Below are positions 17,294-27,376 of a stretch of DNA of 64,000 bases, piece after piece. Origin of the DNA: Bremerella alba (GTDB taxonomy: Bacteria > Planctomycetota > Planctomycetia > Pirellulales > Pirellulaceae); assembly GCF_013618625.1 (NCBI RefSeq), contig NZ_JABRWO010000008.1:62001-126000 (forward strand). Direction: 5' to 3'. The translations under genes were made by a program, and so were the position numbers. Each line of letters opens with the position of its first letter. Within the stretch, counting starts at the first letter, position 1. The notes under the pieces are model-generated. The model searched no databases. It had not been told where the DNA came from and worked only from the letters and a program-made list of their open reading frames with translations.

Positions 17294-20200
17294 TTATTGA
17301 GAAGCCCCCTTGAGATAAGCCCGATATTGTTCCATGAACGAAGGAGGCGGGCTGCTGCGCTGCGTATCGCTTGAACCGCCGGAGGCGGCTGCATCGCGCG
17401 ATTCGACTCGCCGGGTTGTATCTTCGCCGCGTGAGAGCCCCAGGCTTCGCAGCGCGTCGTTGAGATCTTGCTTGGCCTGAGCGTCTTCCGAGCCGGCGGC
17501 CTGTTTCATTTGTTTCCAACGCTGCACGAAGCGAGCAAAGTCATCTTTCGACCAGCCCAGTTCATCGAGCATTTCCTGATCGGGCGACTCTTGGTGCTGC
17601 AGCTGGTCAAGCACCATGTCAGTCGCCTGCTTGGCGTAATCCAAGTTGGCTGCATCTTCGCCCGGCTCAACACGGGGACCGTCGTTGTCTTGTGGCGTGT
17701 TGTTTCCTTCCAAGCCGCCCCCTTGAGGAACCGTCGAATTGCCTGGGCCTCGCCCGCTTTGCTGCGGATCGTTCGATTGCTGAGAATCGTTGGGGCCGCG
17801 TTCCGAATCGGCACCTTCCATGCCGGCCTCTTGTCCGGCAGGTGAGTTCGTCTTGCTCGAACCATCTCCCTTTTCATCGCCGCTGGAACCTGTCTGCTCG
17901 TCGGCTTGGGGGCCGTCGCCTCCTTCTTGACCCGTTTCTCCTTCGCCTTGTTGGTTGGCGGCACCAGCACCTTGGTCGGCAGCGCTGGTGCTACCGGCGC
18001 TGTCGTTGCCGGCCTGCTTGGCGGATTGTCCGCCGCCTGATCCGCCGCCACCACTTTGATCGCCGCGGGTTTCTCCCTTACTGTCGGACTGCTTGTCGCT
18101 ATTGGAAGGGGACTTCGGTTGATCGCCTTGCTCGTCGCTGCTGCGATCGTCGGGCTTCATGTTGTTTTCGCTCTGCTTGTTGGCCTTCTCGCTCGACTCG
18201 GGGCTTCCTTTATCTCCTTCGTTCGATTTCGACCCTGCTCCGGAGTCGGTGTTGTCTCCTTTGCCGGTATCGCCAGAACGTTCCGAGTCGTCCGACGGGT
18301 TGGCCTCTTGTTCCTCTTGAACCGCGCCCCCTTTGTTTTCGCCGGCGCCTTGTTCGTCGTTCTGCGTATCCCGCTCCGACGACTGGCCTTGGTTGTTGTC
18401 GGTAGTGCCTGGCTCGCCTTCTTTTTCTTGCTCGCCGGATGCGTTCTCGCCCCCTGCCGAATTCTCAGGCTTCATCCCGTTGTCGACGCCATTTTCGTTT
18501 GGTTGCGATCTCTCTAGCTCGCCGGTCGATTGCTCGTTGGAACCTTGCTTGCTGCCTTGGCCTTGGTTTTTCTGGCCCTGGTTGTTTTGTCCTTCGCTGT
18601 TTTGTCCTTGCGAGTCGGACGGGTCTTGTTGGCTGTTGCCACTGGCGCCGTCTTGCATCCCTTCTTCCGGCTTTTGACCGGTGCCGGAACCTTCGCCTTG
18701 ACCTTGTTGCTGCGGGTTGGGCTGATCGCTGTTTTCGGGCGAGGGTTGCTGGCCTTGTTGCTCCTGTTTCTCTTTCAAGTAATCCTGAATCCGCTCGAAC
18801 GCATCGCCATCTTGCGAGCCATCTGGCGCTACGGGGTCTTGTCGCTTCTCAACGGTGGAGTTTTCGTTGGGCTGCGTCGAAGCGTCCCCTTGTTGAAGCT
18901 CGCCACCTTTGTTGGGATCGCCTGCTTTGCCGGTGCCACTGCCGTTAGGTTGGCCCGTTTGTTCAGATTGATTCTGCTCGCGCTGTTGATCGTCCGAAGA
19001 CTGGGACGCTTCACCCCCTTGGCCGCCATTGGATTTTGACTGCGACTCTTGGTCTCCGCCTTCCTCTTGCGACTGGCCCATTCCCCCTTCGCCCGATTGC
19101 GGATCCCCTTCTTGAGGTTCGCCTGACTGCTGCTCGCCTTCTTGGGGCTCAGAACCTTTACCTTGTTGCGGGTCTTGGTTCTCGTCGCCTGGTTCTTTCT
19201 TGGACGAGCTTCCGCTGCCTTGGCCGGACTGCTGGTCTTCCGACTCACCGTCGTTCTCGCCTTCTTGGGGTTTGTCGGACTGACCCTTCATCCCCTCTTG
19301 ATTAGAGTCTTCGCCAGAGTTGCCTTCGCTTTGGCTCTCTTGGTTACCTTTCTCGCCTTCCGACATATCGCCTGATTCGCCCGACTCGGAACCGTCACCC
19401 TCTTGTTCGCCTTGCTCGCCGGAATCGTTGGATTCGCTCTGCTCGTCCGACTGCTCGCCCTGGTCACTGGTCGAACCTTCGTCCTGCGATTTGTCGCCTT
19501 GCTGCTCGCCGGCGACAGGCTCTACGATGCGGATCGTCCGTGGGTTGGTGCGAGCGATATTGGGTTTAAGTTTGCCGGTGAAATCGGTCCGTGTATCTTC
19601 AGCCACACCGATCAGCTTGACGATGTCGCCGACTTCTAGCTTGTGTTCTTTGGGGACCAGCTTCCATGACTCGATCACCTGGCCAGACTTGGGTTGGTCG
19701 AGGATCGAAGCATCGATCGTTTTTTCAAGCCGCGGACCGCCTGCCTGACTGATGGTGCCGGTGACACGCAGTTGTCGAATACCGAAGTCGGGATCGATCG
19801 CTCGCAAGCGAACATCGAGGCTGCGGTTGGCAGGTAGTTCAACTTCCGAGGCGGTCGGCTCCAAGTATTCGATCTCTGGAGGCAGGTCGCGCACGACGTC
19901 GATGTGATATAGCACCGGGTGAGGATTCAGCACCCCATCTTCCGTACGAAAGCGGATCTGGTACGAGCGGAATTTGCCGGCGGTGCCTGCGTCGTTCATT
20001 TCCAAGGGGAAGCGGACGGATGCTTTGGTCGGCTCTTCGGAGCTGACTTGCAGCGGAGTTGTATTGAGCGAAACGATGGGGGAATCGGCTACCGGATCAA
20101 ACTCGATGTAGGCCTTCTTGATCGGTCGATTACTGATCGTGCGGATGGTCACCATCGTTCCTTCAAGGGCCCGGATATGACCATCTCCTTGCTGCTCCCA

Positions 20201-21175
20201 CGGTGATTCCTTCGTGTAAGCAGGGGGATCGTACCGCAGTGACTCTACGTCGATCGATGGCGCTTCGATCGTGGTGATCTCAAAATCACGCGTCGCCGCG
20301 TCGCCTGCTTCGATACGATAGATCAGGTCTTGCTGAATGCCGGATTCCGACGTGCTTAGTTTGGCTTGGTAATCGAACCCGTCGTCGCTTGCCTGGAGGG
20401 GAATTGCCTGATCGACTAGTTGCCCATCTTTGGTCGAGTAAATGACTTCCAGGCGATCTCCATCGGCGACATCATGCAGTTTGACGACAACGTCAATCTC
20501 TTGTCCCTGGTAGATGCTCGTATCGCCTGGTTGCACATCGACAATCTTGACCCGCGAAGGCCGGGCGATATCGTTCCAAGGCATCGCAATTCTGGCAGCC
20601 GTTTGCAGCGGATTCTTCGGCGAGAGAACCGTATACAGTCCGAACAGCACGGCCAGTGCCGCCAAGATATAACCGATGCGGATCGCCTTCGAGTAATCGA
20701 CCAGGTGTTCTAGCGAAAGCGAAGATATGTCGGAAGCTGCCTGGGTCTCGACCGCGTCGAGGATCGCCTTGTGGGTTCCCTGATTGTTCTGATTGAGGAA
20801 CAGGAAATTGAGCAAGCTGTTTTTTAACGTCGGTTGGCCTTGCTCGATCATCTTGGCTGCATAAAGCGGATTGATCGACTGGAAAAGCAGCGGCGCCACA
20901 TAGACCCACAGAAAACCAACCGCTGCGACCACGTACACCAGGAACGCCAGCAAACGGGCAGCGAAGTTGAGCCCGACGATCCAATGATCGACAACGGCCA
21001 GCGTTAATAGAAACAGCAGCGAACCAGCAACAAACATAAGCAGGCCGGCGACTAGCTCGGCCAGTTTGACGCTGCGCCGAGTGCGATTGATTTTCCGACG
21101 GATCGAGTCCGTGCCAACCGATTGGGTTGGGACTGCTTGGGCCGTGGTTATGCTGGATGGAGCGTCAGTCGACAT
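17294..21175 (-). CDS. very large low-complexity membrane protein (DUF4175-like N-terminus)
   Basis: A 1293-residue protein. The N-terminal ~210 residues hold three membrane helices (LVAGLLMFVAGSLLFLLTLA, AARLLAFLVYVVAAVGFLWV and ILAALAVLFGLYTVL). Residues ~210-545 are beta-rich extracytoplasmic repeats like those of DUF4175 proteins (EIEYLEPTASEVELPANRSLDVRL). Residues ~550-1160 are an extreme run of Gln, Gly, Glu, Ser, Asp and Asn. The C-terminal ~130 residues return to normal composition with a helical segment (LDELGWSKDDFARFVQRW) and an MEQYRAYLKG end. Function unknown. The long antisense frames over the repeat region are composition artefacts. Confidence 0.85.
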   Translation of the reverse strand: MSTDAPSSITTAQAVPTQSVGTDSIRRKINRTRRSVKLAELVAGLLMFVAGSLLFLLTLAVVDHWIVGLNFAARLLAFLVYVVAAVGFLWVYVAPLLFQSINPLYAAKMIEQGQPTLKNSLLNFLFLNQNNQGTHKAILDAVETQAASDISSLSLEHLVDYSKAIRIGYILAALAVLFGLYTVLSPKNPLQTAARIAMPWNDIARPSRVKIVDVQPGDTSIYQGQEIDVVVKLHDVADGDRLEVIYSTKDGQLVDQAIPLQASDDGFDYQAKLSTSESGIQQDLIYRIEAGDAATRDFEITTIEAPSIDVESLRYDPPAYTKESPWEQQGDGHIRALEGTMVTIRTISNRPIKKAYIEFDPVADSPIVSLNTTPLQVSSEEPTKASVRFPLEMNDAGTAGKFRSYQIRFRTEDGVLNPHPVLYHIDVVRDLPPEIEYLEPTASEVELPANRSLDVRLRAIDPDFGIRQLRVTGTISQAGGPRLEKTIDASILDQPKSGQVIESWKLVPKEHKLEVGDIVKLIGVAEDTRTDFTGKLKPNIARTNPRTIRIVEPVAGEQQGDKSQDEGSTSDQGEQSDEQSESNDSGEQGEQEGDGSESGESGDMSEGEKGNQESQSEGNSGEDSNQEGMKGQSDKPQEGENDGESEDQQSGQGSGSSSKKEPGDENQDPQQGKGSEPQEGEQQSGEPQEGDPQSGEGGMGQSQEEGGDQESQSKSNGGQGGEASQSSDDQQREQNQSEQTGQPNGSGTGKAGDPNKGGELQQGDASTQPNENSTVEKRQDPVAPDGSQDGDAFERIQDYLKEKQEQQGQQPSPENSDQPNPQQQGQGEGSGTGQKPEEGMQDGASGNSQQDPSDSQGQNSEGQNNQGQKNQGQGSKQGSNEQSTGELERSQPNENGVDNGMKPENSAGGENASGEQEKEGEPGTTDNNQGQSSERDTQNDEQGAGENKGGAVQEEQEANPSDDSERSGDTGKGDNTDSGAGSKSNEGDKGSPESSEKANKQSENNMKPDDRSSDEQGDQPKSPSNSDKQSDSKGETRGDQSGGGGSGGGQSAKQAGNDSAGSTSAADQGAGAANQQGEGETGQEGGDGPQADEQTGSSGDEKGDGSSKTNSPAGQEAGMEGADSERGPNDSQQSNDPQQSGRGPGNSTVPQGGGLEGNNTPQDNDGPRVEPGEDAANLDYAKQATDMVLDQLQHQESPDQEMLDELGWSKDDFARFVQRWKQMKQAAGSEDAQAKQDLNDALRSLGLSRGEDTTRRVESRDAAASGGSSDTQRSSPPPSFMEQYRAYLKGASQ

Positions 21176-21390
21176 GGGATAATTGGCGATTGCCTGTTAT
21201 GAGTTTGCCCGGGATGGGGCATGCGCGCAAATGCTGAAAAGTAGGACCTTTCCTATTATAGGAGACGATTAACGATCCGTTACAGATTTCGGTCAAAAAC
21301 GAATTGCCATGCCCCCAGTCTTAGTGGGGGTGTGATGATTGACCAGCCTACCTAGAGATGGGCTACGTGACCCCGAAATACCGAGGACGA

Positions 21391-22800
21391 CTATCGCGAA
21401 AGTCGCAATTTGGCGGTTGCGTAGTACTCTCGCAGCTTTTGTTGCTCGGCGACGGTCAGCTGGCTTCCGTCGACATATACTTCGTCCACGTGCGAAAGCT
21501 TTCGCAGATAGGGAAGGTCGCTGGCGCTGATCGGCGTATTGAAAAGGGCCACGCCTCGCAAATTTGGTAGTTCTGCCAGCTTCGAGAGCTTCTCGCCGCT
21601 GACATTGGTGTTGCTCAAGTCGATCCACTCCAGCGTCTTCACGGCGGTCAGGTGGTCGAGGACATCCCCGTTCAATTTCGTGCCATGCAGATGGATTTCG
21701 CGTAGGCTGGGAAGGCTGTCAATCGACTCTAGCCCGATGTTGGTGACTTGTGTGTTGTTGAGTCGCAAGGTTTCCAGCGATTTCAGGCATTGAAGTTTCG
21801 CCACGCCGACATCCGTGACTTTGGCATCAGACAAGTTCAACTCGGCCAGGGATGGGAAATTAGCCATCGAGCCGAGGAATTGGTCGCCGGCACTCGTGCC
21901 GCTTAAATCGAGCGAGTGAAGCTTTGCCGCAGGCAGCGCCATCGTGCAAGGGGCGTCTTCTAAGGTCGACTGGGTGGCGGAAAGCTGCTCGATATTCGGC
22001 ATGCCAGCTAGTTGAGCGAGGCCTGCCATCGTTAGGTTGGTGCGCTCGAATCGGACTTCTACCAGGCTTTTAAGCTGTGAAACCTGCTCGGCGACCTCAT
22101 CAGTAACCTTCTCACCCTCGAGGGTCAACTTGCCGAGACATGGGAAGTCTCCGTTCTTTAAATACCATGGTCCACTCAGGTCGGCAGCGGTTACCGAAAG
22201 GGTGCTCAGTCGAGGAAGTTGCTTCAGGTAATGGAAGCTTTGGTTGGTAACCGGCAATTCTTCGAGTTCGACATGCTTTAGGTTTTGCAGTTCTTCGAGA
22301 TACCAGATGCCATGGTCAGAGATCTTCGTTTCGGCGATTCGAATCGCTTGAAGACCAGGCAGCTCGGCAATGGTCGACATGCCCCCATCGTCGAGACTGT
22401 TGTGCAGTTGAAGCTCGGACAGTTGCGACATTTGTCGCAGGCAATCGCGTACGCTGCCTGCCGGTGGGGTGTTGTGAAGGGACAGCAGCTTCACCGGGGG
22501 AAGCTGCAAGAGCAGATCCCAATGATCGTCTTTCATTTTTGCTCCATCCACGCGGATGCAGCCGTACTCGGGCCAATTAACGATTTCATCGGAAAGCGAA
22601 GCACCATAGCCGAACAAGCAGCCGCTTTTTTCTAGCGTGGCGACGATGCGTTCGATTTCAGGATCCGTTGGGCCGCCAACATCGATGGGGACCGGTGGGA
22701 AAGCAACGGGAGCCTGGGCAGATAAACTGCCAAAGGTTGTGAGAATGGCTGCGACTGCAACAATTGAGCCGGATATAGTTGAGAAAGCCCCGCGCCGCAT
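21391..22800 (-). CDS. secreted leucine-rich-repeat protein (LRR cluster, member 1)
   Basis: A 469-residue exported protein. A signal peptide covers ~1-30 (SIVAVAAILTTFGSLSAQA). A short N-terminal domain contains PTDPEIERIVATLEKSG, and about 14 cysteine-free LRRs follow (for example LPSLREIHLHGTKLNGDVL and LKSLETLRLNNTQVTNIGL), with the ribonuclease-inhibitor/GALA-like spacing of ~24 residues. The start is well fixed by AGGAGG 7 nt before the ATG at 22800. Unlike members 2-4 it lacks the YESPEI motif and the VIAP tail, so it is the most diverged of the four. LRRs suggest protein binding. Confidence 0.87.
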   Translation of the reverse strand: MRRGAFSTISGSIVAVAAILTTFGSLSAQAPVAFPPVPIDVGGPTDPEIERIVATLEKSGCLFGYGASLSDEIVNWPEYGCIRVDGAKMKDDHWDLLLQLPPVKLLSLHNTPPAGSVRDCLRQMSQLSELQLHNSLDDGGMSTIAELPGLQAIRIAETKISDHGIWYLEELQNLKHVELEELPVTNQSFHYLKQLPRLSTLSVTAADLSGPWYLKNGDFPCLGKLTLEGEKVTDEVAEQVSQLKSLVEVRFERTNLTMAGLAQLAGMPNIEQLSATQSTLEDAPCTMALPAAKLHSLDLSGTSAGDQFLGSMANFPSLAELNLSDAKVTDVGVAKLQCLKSLETLRLNNTQVTNIGLESIDSLPSLREIHLHGTKLNGDVLDHLTAVKTLEWIDLSNTNVSGEKLSKLAELPNLRGVALFNTPISASDLPYLRKLSHVDEVYVDGSQLTVAEQQKLREYYATAKLRLSR

Positions 22801-23018
22801 TGATTACCCTCCTGATGGTCGGGAAATCCGCCGTAGCGATTCCCGAATCGATCCGTCCATGCTTACCCCCGACGTATTAATCATTGAACGCCAGAAGCGG
22901 GGAAGTTTCAATATCGGAAGGCGCCTAATCGGCAGAATTTGCAGAACCTGCGTAAACGAATCTGTCGTAACGCAAATTCCGCAACCGTTAAAGTCATGTC
23001 CACTGCGCAATCATTCGC

Positions 23019-24104
23019 TCAATTGTTGAGTGGGGCAATAACGCGAAGATTGGGAAGTTCGGCGGAGAGCCAATCGACTCCCTCTTGAGTAACATCGGTG
23101 CTGCGTAAATGCAGCGTCTCTAATCCCTTGGCGTCTTTCAGGTTCTTCAATCCTGTATCGGTAATCGGCGTGAGGTTGAGGTAAAGATAGTTGAGCGACG
23201 GTAGGCCACCGAGGGTCGTCATGGCGTCGTCGATCAAATTGGAATGCGAAATGGTCATGTGCTGGACACCTTCGAGCCCTGCCAACGCCGTGAAGTTGTC
23301 GGATGGGAATTCGCAGTGGTGGAGGTTCAAGTGCTCTAGCTGCTTAAGCTTACGGAAGATCTCCATGTCTTTTCCGTTGAACGAAACATTCGTCAGCGTA
23401 AGGGCTTTCAGGCCGGCTATCTGCGGTATCGTCTCTAACGCATGCCCTGAGATGTGCTTGAAATTGATCGAGAGGGTCCGTAACGCAGGGAAGTTTTCGA
23501 TTCCCTTGAGCGAGACATCTTTCGAGTTGGGATCGTAGACAGAAAGCTGATTCAGATTCGGCAGCCGGGCGAGGTAAGCGAAGTAAGGTTCACAGTTTCC
23601 GTCAAGTTTTAAGGTCAATTGTTCGAGCCGTGTGAGCTCTTCCAGGTACCACAGGCCTGCCGGCGAAAAGTTGTTGCCCCCCAGCTGCAAGGAAACGAGG
23701 TTCGACAGTTGGGCGATCTGCATCAGGTCGTCATCGGTGGGACTACCAAACACGTGCAAATGCTGAAGTTCGCCCAACTGCGTGATCGTATTCCAGGTGA
23801 GGGGGCTCAGGTCGAAGTTGGCTCCCAGCCATAAACGCTCGATCTTAGGCAGAACCAACAACGTTTGCAGGTTCTCGGGATTTGCCTTGGTCGCGTAAAG
23901 ATTGACGTAGTAAGAGGTTTGATCGTCGTAGTTCTGATAGAATTGGACATGCGCGCCGTTTTTCTCGAGCAATTGAATCGCTCGGCGGATCTCTGGCGAT
24001 TCGTAGTCCCGGTCGTCCGCAAAAGCAGCCGGAAGGCCGATGGTTATCGCAACCAGGGAAAACACCAGGATGAACTTACGAGAAGTGATCGACCAAAGGT
24101 TCAT
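23019..24104 (-). CDS. secreted leucine-rich-repeat protein (LRR cluster, member 2)
   Basis: A 361-residue exported protein; the ATG at 24104 is chosen over the longer frame because it has AAGGA ~7 nt upstream and starts a clean signal peptide (KFILVFSLVAITIGLPAAFA). After cleavage it begins DDRDYESPEIRRAIQLLEKNG, the N-terminal motif shared with members 3 and 4, followed by about ten LRRs (LPSLNYLYLNLTPITDTGL) and the common tail LPNLRVIAPLNN. Function unknown; the gene is 218 nt upstream of member 1 on the same strand. Confidence 0.87.
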   Translation of the reverse strand: MNLWSITSRKFILVFSLVAITIGLPAAFADDRDYESPEIRRAIQLLEKNGAHVQFYQNYDDQTSYYVNLYATKANPENLQTLLVLPKIERLWLGANFDLSPLTWNTITQLGELQHLHVFGSPTDDDLMQIAQLSNLVSLQLGGNNFSPAGLWYLEELTRLEQLTLKLDGNCEPYFAYLARLPNLNQLSVYDPNSKDVSLKGIENFPALRTLSINFKHISGHALETIPQIAGLKALTLTNVSFNGKDMEIFRKLKQLEHLNLHHCEFPSDNFTALAGLEGVQHMTISHSNLIDDAMTTLGGLPSLNYLYLNLTPITDTGLKNLKDAKGLETLHLRSTDVTQEGVDWLSAELPNLRVIAPLNN

Positions 24105-24224
24105 CGAGGGTTCCTTGACGAGATGGTAGGCTCGGTGGCGGAGGATTTTCACCTGACGGCGAATTCGATACGATTCGAGCGGTGGTGAAAAGCTTTAAAC
24201 CTGCTGGCTCGAAACGCATTGATC

Positions 24225-25808
24225 ATGAAAGCTAATTATAGGGTACCTGGCATGCTTGACGAGAAAATTTCCCGCTCCTTGGTCATGCTGGACTCATTCG
24301 ACAATGTAGCCGTCGCCAGAACATCCATTTCGCCAGGGGCCGCTCTGAAATGCACGGATGGCGAGTTCTTATCCGTAGATTCGATACCAGCCGGCCATAA
24401 GGTTGCTGTGGCCCACATTGCCCAAGGGGCGTCGGTTTTTAAATACGGTCAGATCATCGGTCAGGCCATCGCCGATATTTCTCCAGGCCAGCACGTCCAC
24501 AGCCACAATTTGGCCATGGTCGATGTGCATGCCGACTATGCTCCTTGTTCTCAGATACCGGAGCCTCCGACGGCCATCGAAGATAAGACGTTCCAGGGGT
24601 ATGTTCGCGGCAACGACAAAGTGGGAACGCGAAATTACCTGGCCGTTATTAGCACAGTGAATTGTTCGGCGAGCGTTGCCAAGTTCATTGCCCAGAGGTT
24701 TCCGGCGGAAGAACTTGCCAAGTACCCCAACGTAGACGGCGTGATTGCCATGAAGCACGAGGCGGGCTGTGGTATGCAGTTCGGCGGCGACGCACATCAT
24801 ACGCTCAACCGCTTGATGGCCGGCATTGCCAATCACCCCAATGTCGGTGGCTTTCTGCTGGTGGGACTGGGCTGCGAGACAGGCGCGATGGGGTATCTGT
24901 TGAAGCAGCAAAATTTGATTCAAATTGAAGGCGTGATTGGGACCGATGGCCCAGGCCCCTTGGTGCTTTCAATGCAAGACGAAGGGGGCACCCTGCGGAC
25001 CGTTGAAGCGGGCATCGCTCAGGTATCTAAGATGCTACCGAAGGTGAACGCCATCGAGCGGCAAACCGTTTCGGCGAGGCATCTTTCGGTTGGTCTCGAG
25101 TGCGGCGGCAGCGACGGCAACTCGGGCGTGACGGCCAATCCTGCACTAGGTATCGCCAGCGACCGTATCGTTGCTTGTGGTGGGACGGCGATCTTAAGCG
25201 AGACATCCGAGGTGTATGGCGCCGAGCATCTTCTCACACGGCGGGCCGTCTCGCCGGATGTCGCTGCGAAACTGATCGAGCGGATCGAGTGGTGGAAGAA
25301 CTACGTTGCCATGTTCGGTGCGCAGCTCGATAACAATCCTTCTCCGGGAAACAAAGCGGGCGGTTTGACCACCATTGCCGAGAAGTCACTCGGTGCCGTG
25401 GCCAAGGCCGGAAGTACGGCGCTGGTTGATGTCTATCAATATGCCGAGCCGGTCGCTGCCCAAGGGTTGGTCTTTATGGACACGCCTGGCTACGACCCGG
25501 CCAGTGTTACCGGCATGGTTGCTGGCGGGGCGAACATCATTTGCTTCACCACAGGGCGGGGAAGTTGTTTCGGCTGCAAACCGACGCCTTCGATCAAGAT
25601 CGCCACCAACACCCCGATGTACGAGCGCATGAGCGCTGATATGGACGTGAACGCCGGGACCGTCCTGGAAGGAGAGTCGATTGTTTCCGCCGGCGAGCGG
25701 ATCTTCGACGAAATCCTGGAGGTGGCCAGCGGCAAGAAAACCAAGAGCGAGCAGCAGGGCATTGGCGACGAAGAATTCGTCCCCTGGTTGGTAGGGCCAA
25801 CCCTGTAA
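24225..25808 (+). CDS. UxaA family hydrolase (altronate dehydratase-like)
   Basis: A 527-residue protein of the altronate/galactarate dehydratase family, which removes water from sugar acids using an iron or manganese centre. Residues ~15-100 are the small SAF-like N-terminal domain (SDNVAVA-type segment seen as DSFDNVAVARTSISPG). The large C-terminal domain begins GYVRGNDKVGTRNYLAVISTVNC and contains KHEAGCGMQFGGD, GLECGGSDGNSGVTANPA and TGRGSCFGCKPTPSIKIATN, whose Cys residues are typical of the family. The ATG at 24225 is used; TTG 24219 and ATG 24252 (with AGGG 8 nt before it) are alternatives. Confidence 0.9.
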   Translation: MKANYRVPGMLDEKISRSLVMLDSFDNVAVARTSISPGAALKCTDGEFLSVDSIPAGHKVAVAHIAQGASVFKYGQIIGQAIADISPGQHVHSHNLAMVDVHADYAPCSQIPEPPTAIEDKTFQGYVRGNDKVGTRNYLAVISTVNCSASVAKFIAQRFPAEELAKYPNVDGVIAMKHEAGCGMQFGGDAHHTLNRLMAGIANHPNVGGFLLVGLGCETGAMGYLLKQQNLIQIEGVIGTDGPGPLVLSMQDEGGTLRTVEAGIAQVSKMLPKVNAIERQTVSARHLSVGLECGGSDGNSGVTANPALGIASDRIVACGGTAILSETSEVYGAEHLLTRRAVSPDVAAKLIERIEWWKNYVAMFGAQLDNNPSPGNKAGGLTTIAEKSLGAVAKAGSTALVDVYQYAEPVAAQGLVFMDTPGYDPASVTGMVAGGANIICFTTGRGSCFGCKPTPSIKIATNTPMYERMSADMDVNAGTVLEGESIVSAGERIFDEILEVASGKKTKSEQQGIGDEEFVPWLVGPTL

Positions 25809-25931
25809 CGCCGTCGTCGCCAAGTGCGGCAGCTTTTGCATTCCGGGTCGGCCTCATTTACTATGCGAAGAAGATTCTGCTCCTATTGTCTTCTTGCTTT
25901 GCTTCCTCTTAGATCTTCGGAGAGCCACACC

Positions 25932-27248
25932 GTGCGCAGCATTCTCGTCCTGATGGTTGGTTGGCTCGTATCCTTGGCCCTGGTCGATCGGGTGCCTGCT
26001 GCCGAGTTTCTCAGCGGCCAAACGGTGACCATTGCCGCTGACGAAACCTGGGAAGGGGACGTCTACATTTTCGCTCAATCGGTGAAGGTCGAAGGGACGA
26101 TCAACGGCGACCTGGTCGTTTACGCTCAGCGTCTGCATGTGTCGGGGACAATCGAAGGGGGCGTGATTGCGGCTGGACAAGAGATCTTGCTTGAGGGGAC
26201 ATACGGTCGGTCGTGCCGCATTGCCTGTCAGGCCGCCAGGGTTGAGGCCAGCACGCGAATGAAGCGAGACCTGGTGGCGGCCAGTTACTCGCTGGAAGTC
26301 GACAAAGGGGCGGCGATCGACGGCGATCTGATCTACGCAGGCTTTCAGGCAATGCTCAAAGGAACCATCGAAGACGATGTGTGGGCCGCCGTGAATCGCG
26401 CAGAAGTTTTTGGGAAAGTTGGTCGCGAGCTGAGCATCACTACCGACAGCAAAAACCAACAAGGACCGCCCCCCAGTCAATATTGGCAGGACATGCAGTT
26501 GGTCGATATCCCGACGGTATCGCCTGGGTTGACTATTCACCAGGACGCAACCATCGGTGGCAAGCTTACCTATCAGTCTTCTAGCGAGGTCACGATCGAC
26601 GACGGAGCCAAGGTGACCGGCCCCATCGAGTGGATCCAGCCTGAGAAGCCGGTCCAGCAAGATCCTCAGGATAAGATCGCCTATTTCTGGGGTCAGCTGA
26701 AACGCTATGCCACGCTGCTGGCGATGGGCATCTTGATGGTCGTGTGTTGTCCGACCACTTGCGGAGGCACGGTCGATCAAATCGTGCAGCGTCCCATCCT
26801 CAGCTTGCTCGCCGGTATCTTGGCGGTGCCTCTTTCGATCATTGCCCTGGGGGTTGTCGCAGGCTTAATCCTGGCGATTCCCATGGCGTTCGGCTGGCTG
26901 ACGCTAGATGGACTGGCGGTTGCCGGGGCGTTTATTGCAGCGTTTGGAACGGTACTGTACGTGGGCAGCCTGGCCTACTTTTTCATCTTCGGTGCCGCAG
27001 CCGTCACGAGCATCACGCTGGGCCGAATTGTCTTCTCCGATCACCCGATTGTTTCGCGCGGTCGGTTGATGCTGTCGTTGGCGTTCGGGCTGGTCTTTTA
27101 CGTCGTGCTGACGTGCGTTCCGTATCTGCGTGTGGGGGTGTTTGTCGCAGCGATCCTCTTCGCGTTCGGGGGACTGTTCGTTTGGATGATGGTCGGGCTG
27201 TTTGTTTCTCAGTCTGAAAAGCAGGCCCCTGCTACGAAGGTTAGCTAG
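25932..27248 (+). CDS. bactofilin-like beta-helix protein with C-terminal membrane helices
   Basis: A 438-residue protein from the GTG at 25932, chosen because it starts a textbook signal peptide (RSILVLMVGWLVSLALV, cut near PAAEF) with GGAG upstream; the frame is open from 25824. Residues ~25-165 are a polymer-forming (bactofilin/CcmA-like) repeat with regularly spaced Gly-Asp turns (VEGTINGDLVVYAQRLHVSG). Residues ~290-435 hold four or five membrane helices, including YATLLAMGILMVVCCP and YVVLTCVPYLRVGVFVAAILF. True bactofilins are cytoplasmic and lack signal peptides, so this one probably acts outside the inner membrane. Confidence 0.82.
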   Translation: MRSILVLMVGWLVSLALVDRVPAAEFLSGQTVTIAADETWEGDVYIFAQSVKVEGTINGDLVVYAQRLHVSGTIEGGVIAAGQEILLEGTYGRSCRIACQAARVEASTRMKRDLVAASYSLEVDKGAAIDGDLIYAGFQAMLKGTIEDDVWAAVNRAEVFGKVGRELSITTDSKNQQGPPPSQYWQDMQLVDIPTVSPGLTIHQDATIGGKLTYQSSSEVTIDDGAKVTGPIEWIQPEKPVQQDPQDKIAYFWGQLKRYATLLAMGILMVVCCPTTCGGTVDQIVQRPILSLLAGILAVPLSIIALGVVAGLILAIPMAFGWLTLDGLAVAGAFIAAFGTVLYVGSLAYFFIFGAAAVTSITLGRIVFSDHPIVSRGRLMLSLAFGLVFYVVLTCVPYLRVGVFVAAILFAFGGLFVWMMVGLFVSQSEKQAPATKVS

Positions 27249-27376
27249 TGCTTTGCACCCGGTGTTTTGTGGATAGAAACCCTGGATCGGTGTAGCCGAC
27301 AAGCGGCTTGTGAGTGAGCGCGGAAGAAGATGGCGATGGGCCATGCGGGGGAACGCGTTTCTCCCTTAATGATCGG

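Noticed and set aside
17468-19639. Several long plus-strand frames (for example 17692-18405, 18056-18517, 18530-19039)
   Set aside because: They are antisense to the low-complexity part of the 1293-residue protein; its repetitive codon use removes stops from the other strand. They have no ribosome sites or natural composition.
21312-21330. CCCCCA/TGGGGG hairpin downstream of LRR member 1
   Set aside because: The T run on the minus strand is 12 nt from the stem, too far for a confident terminator.
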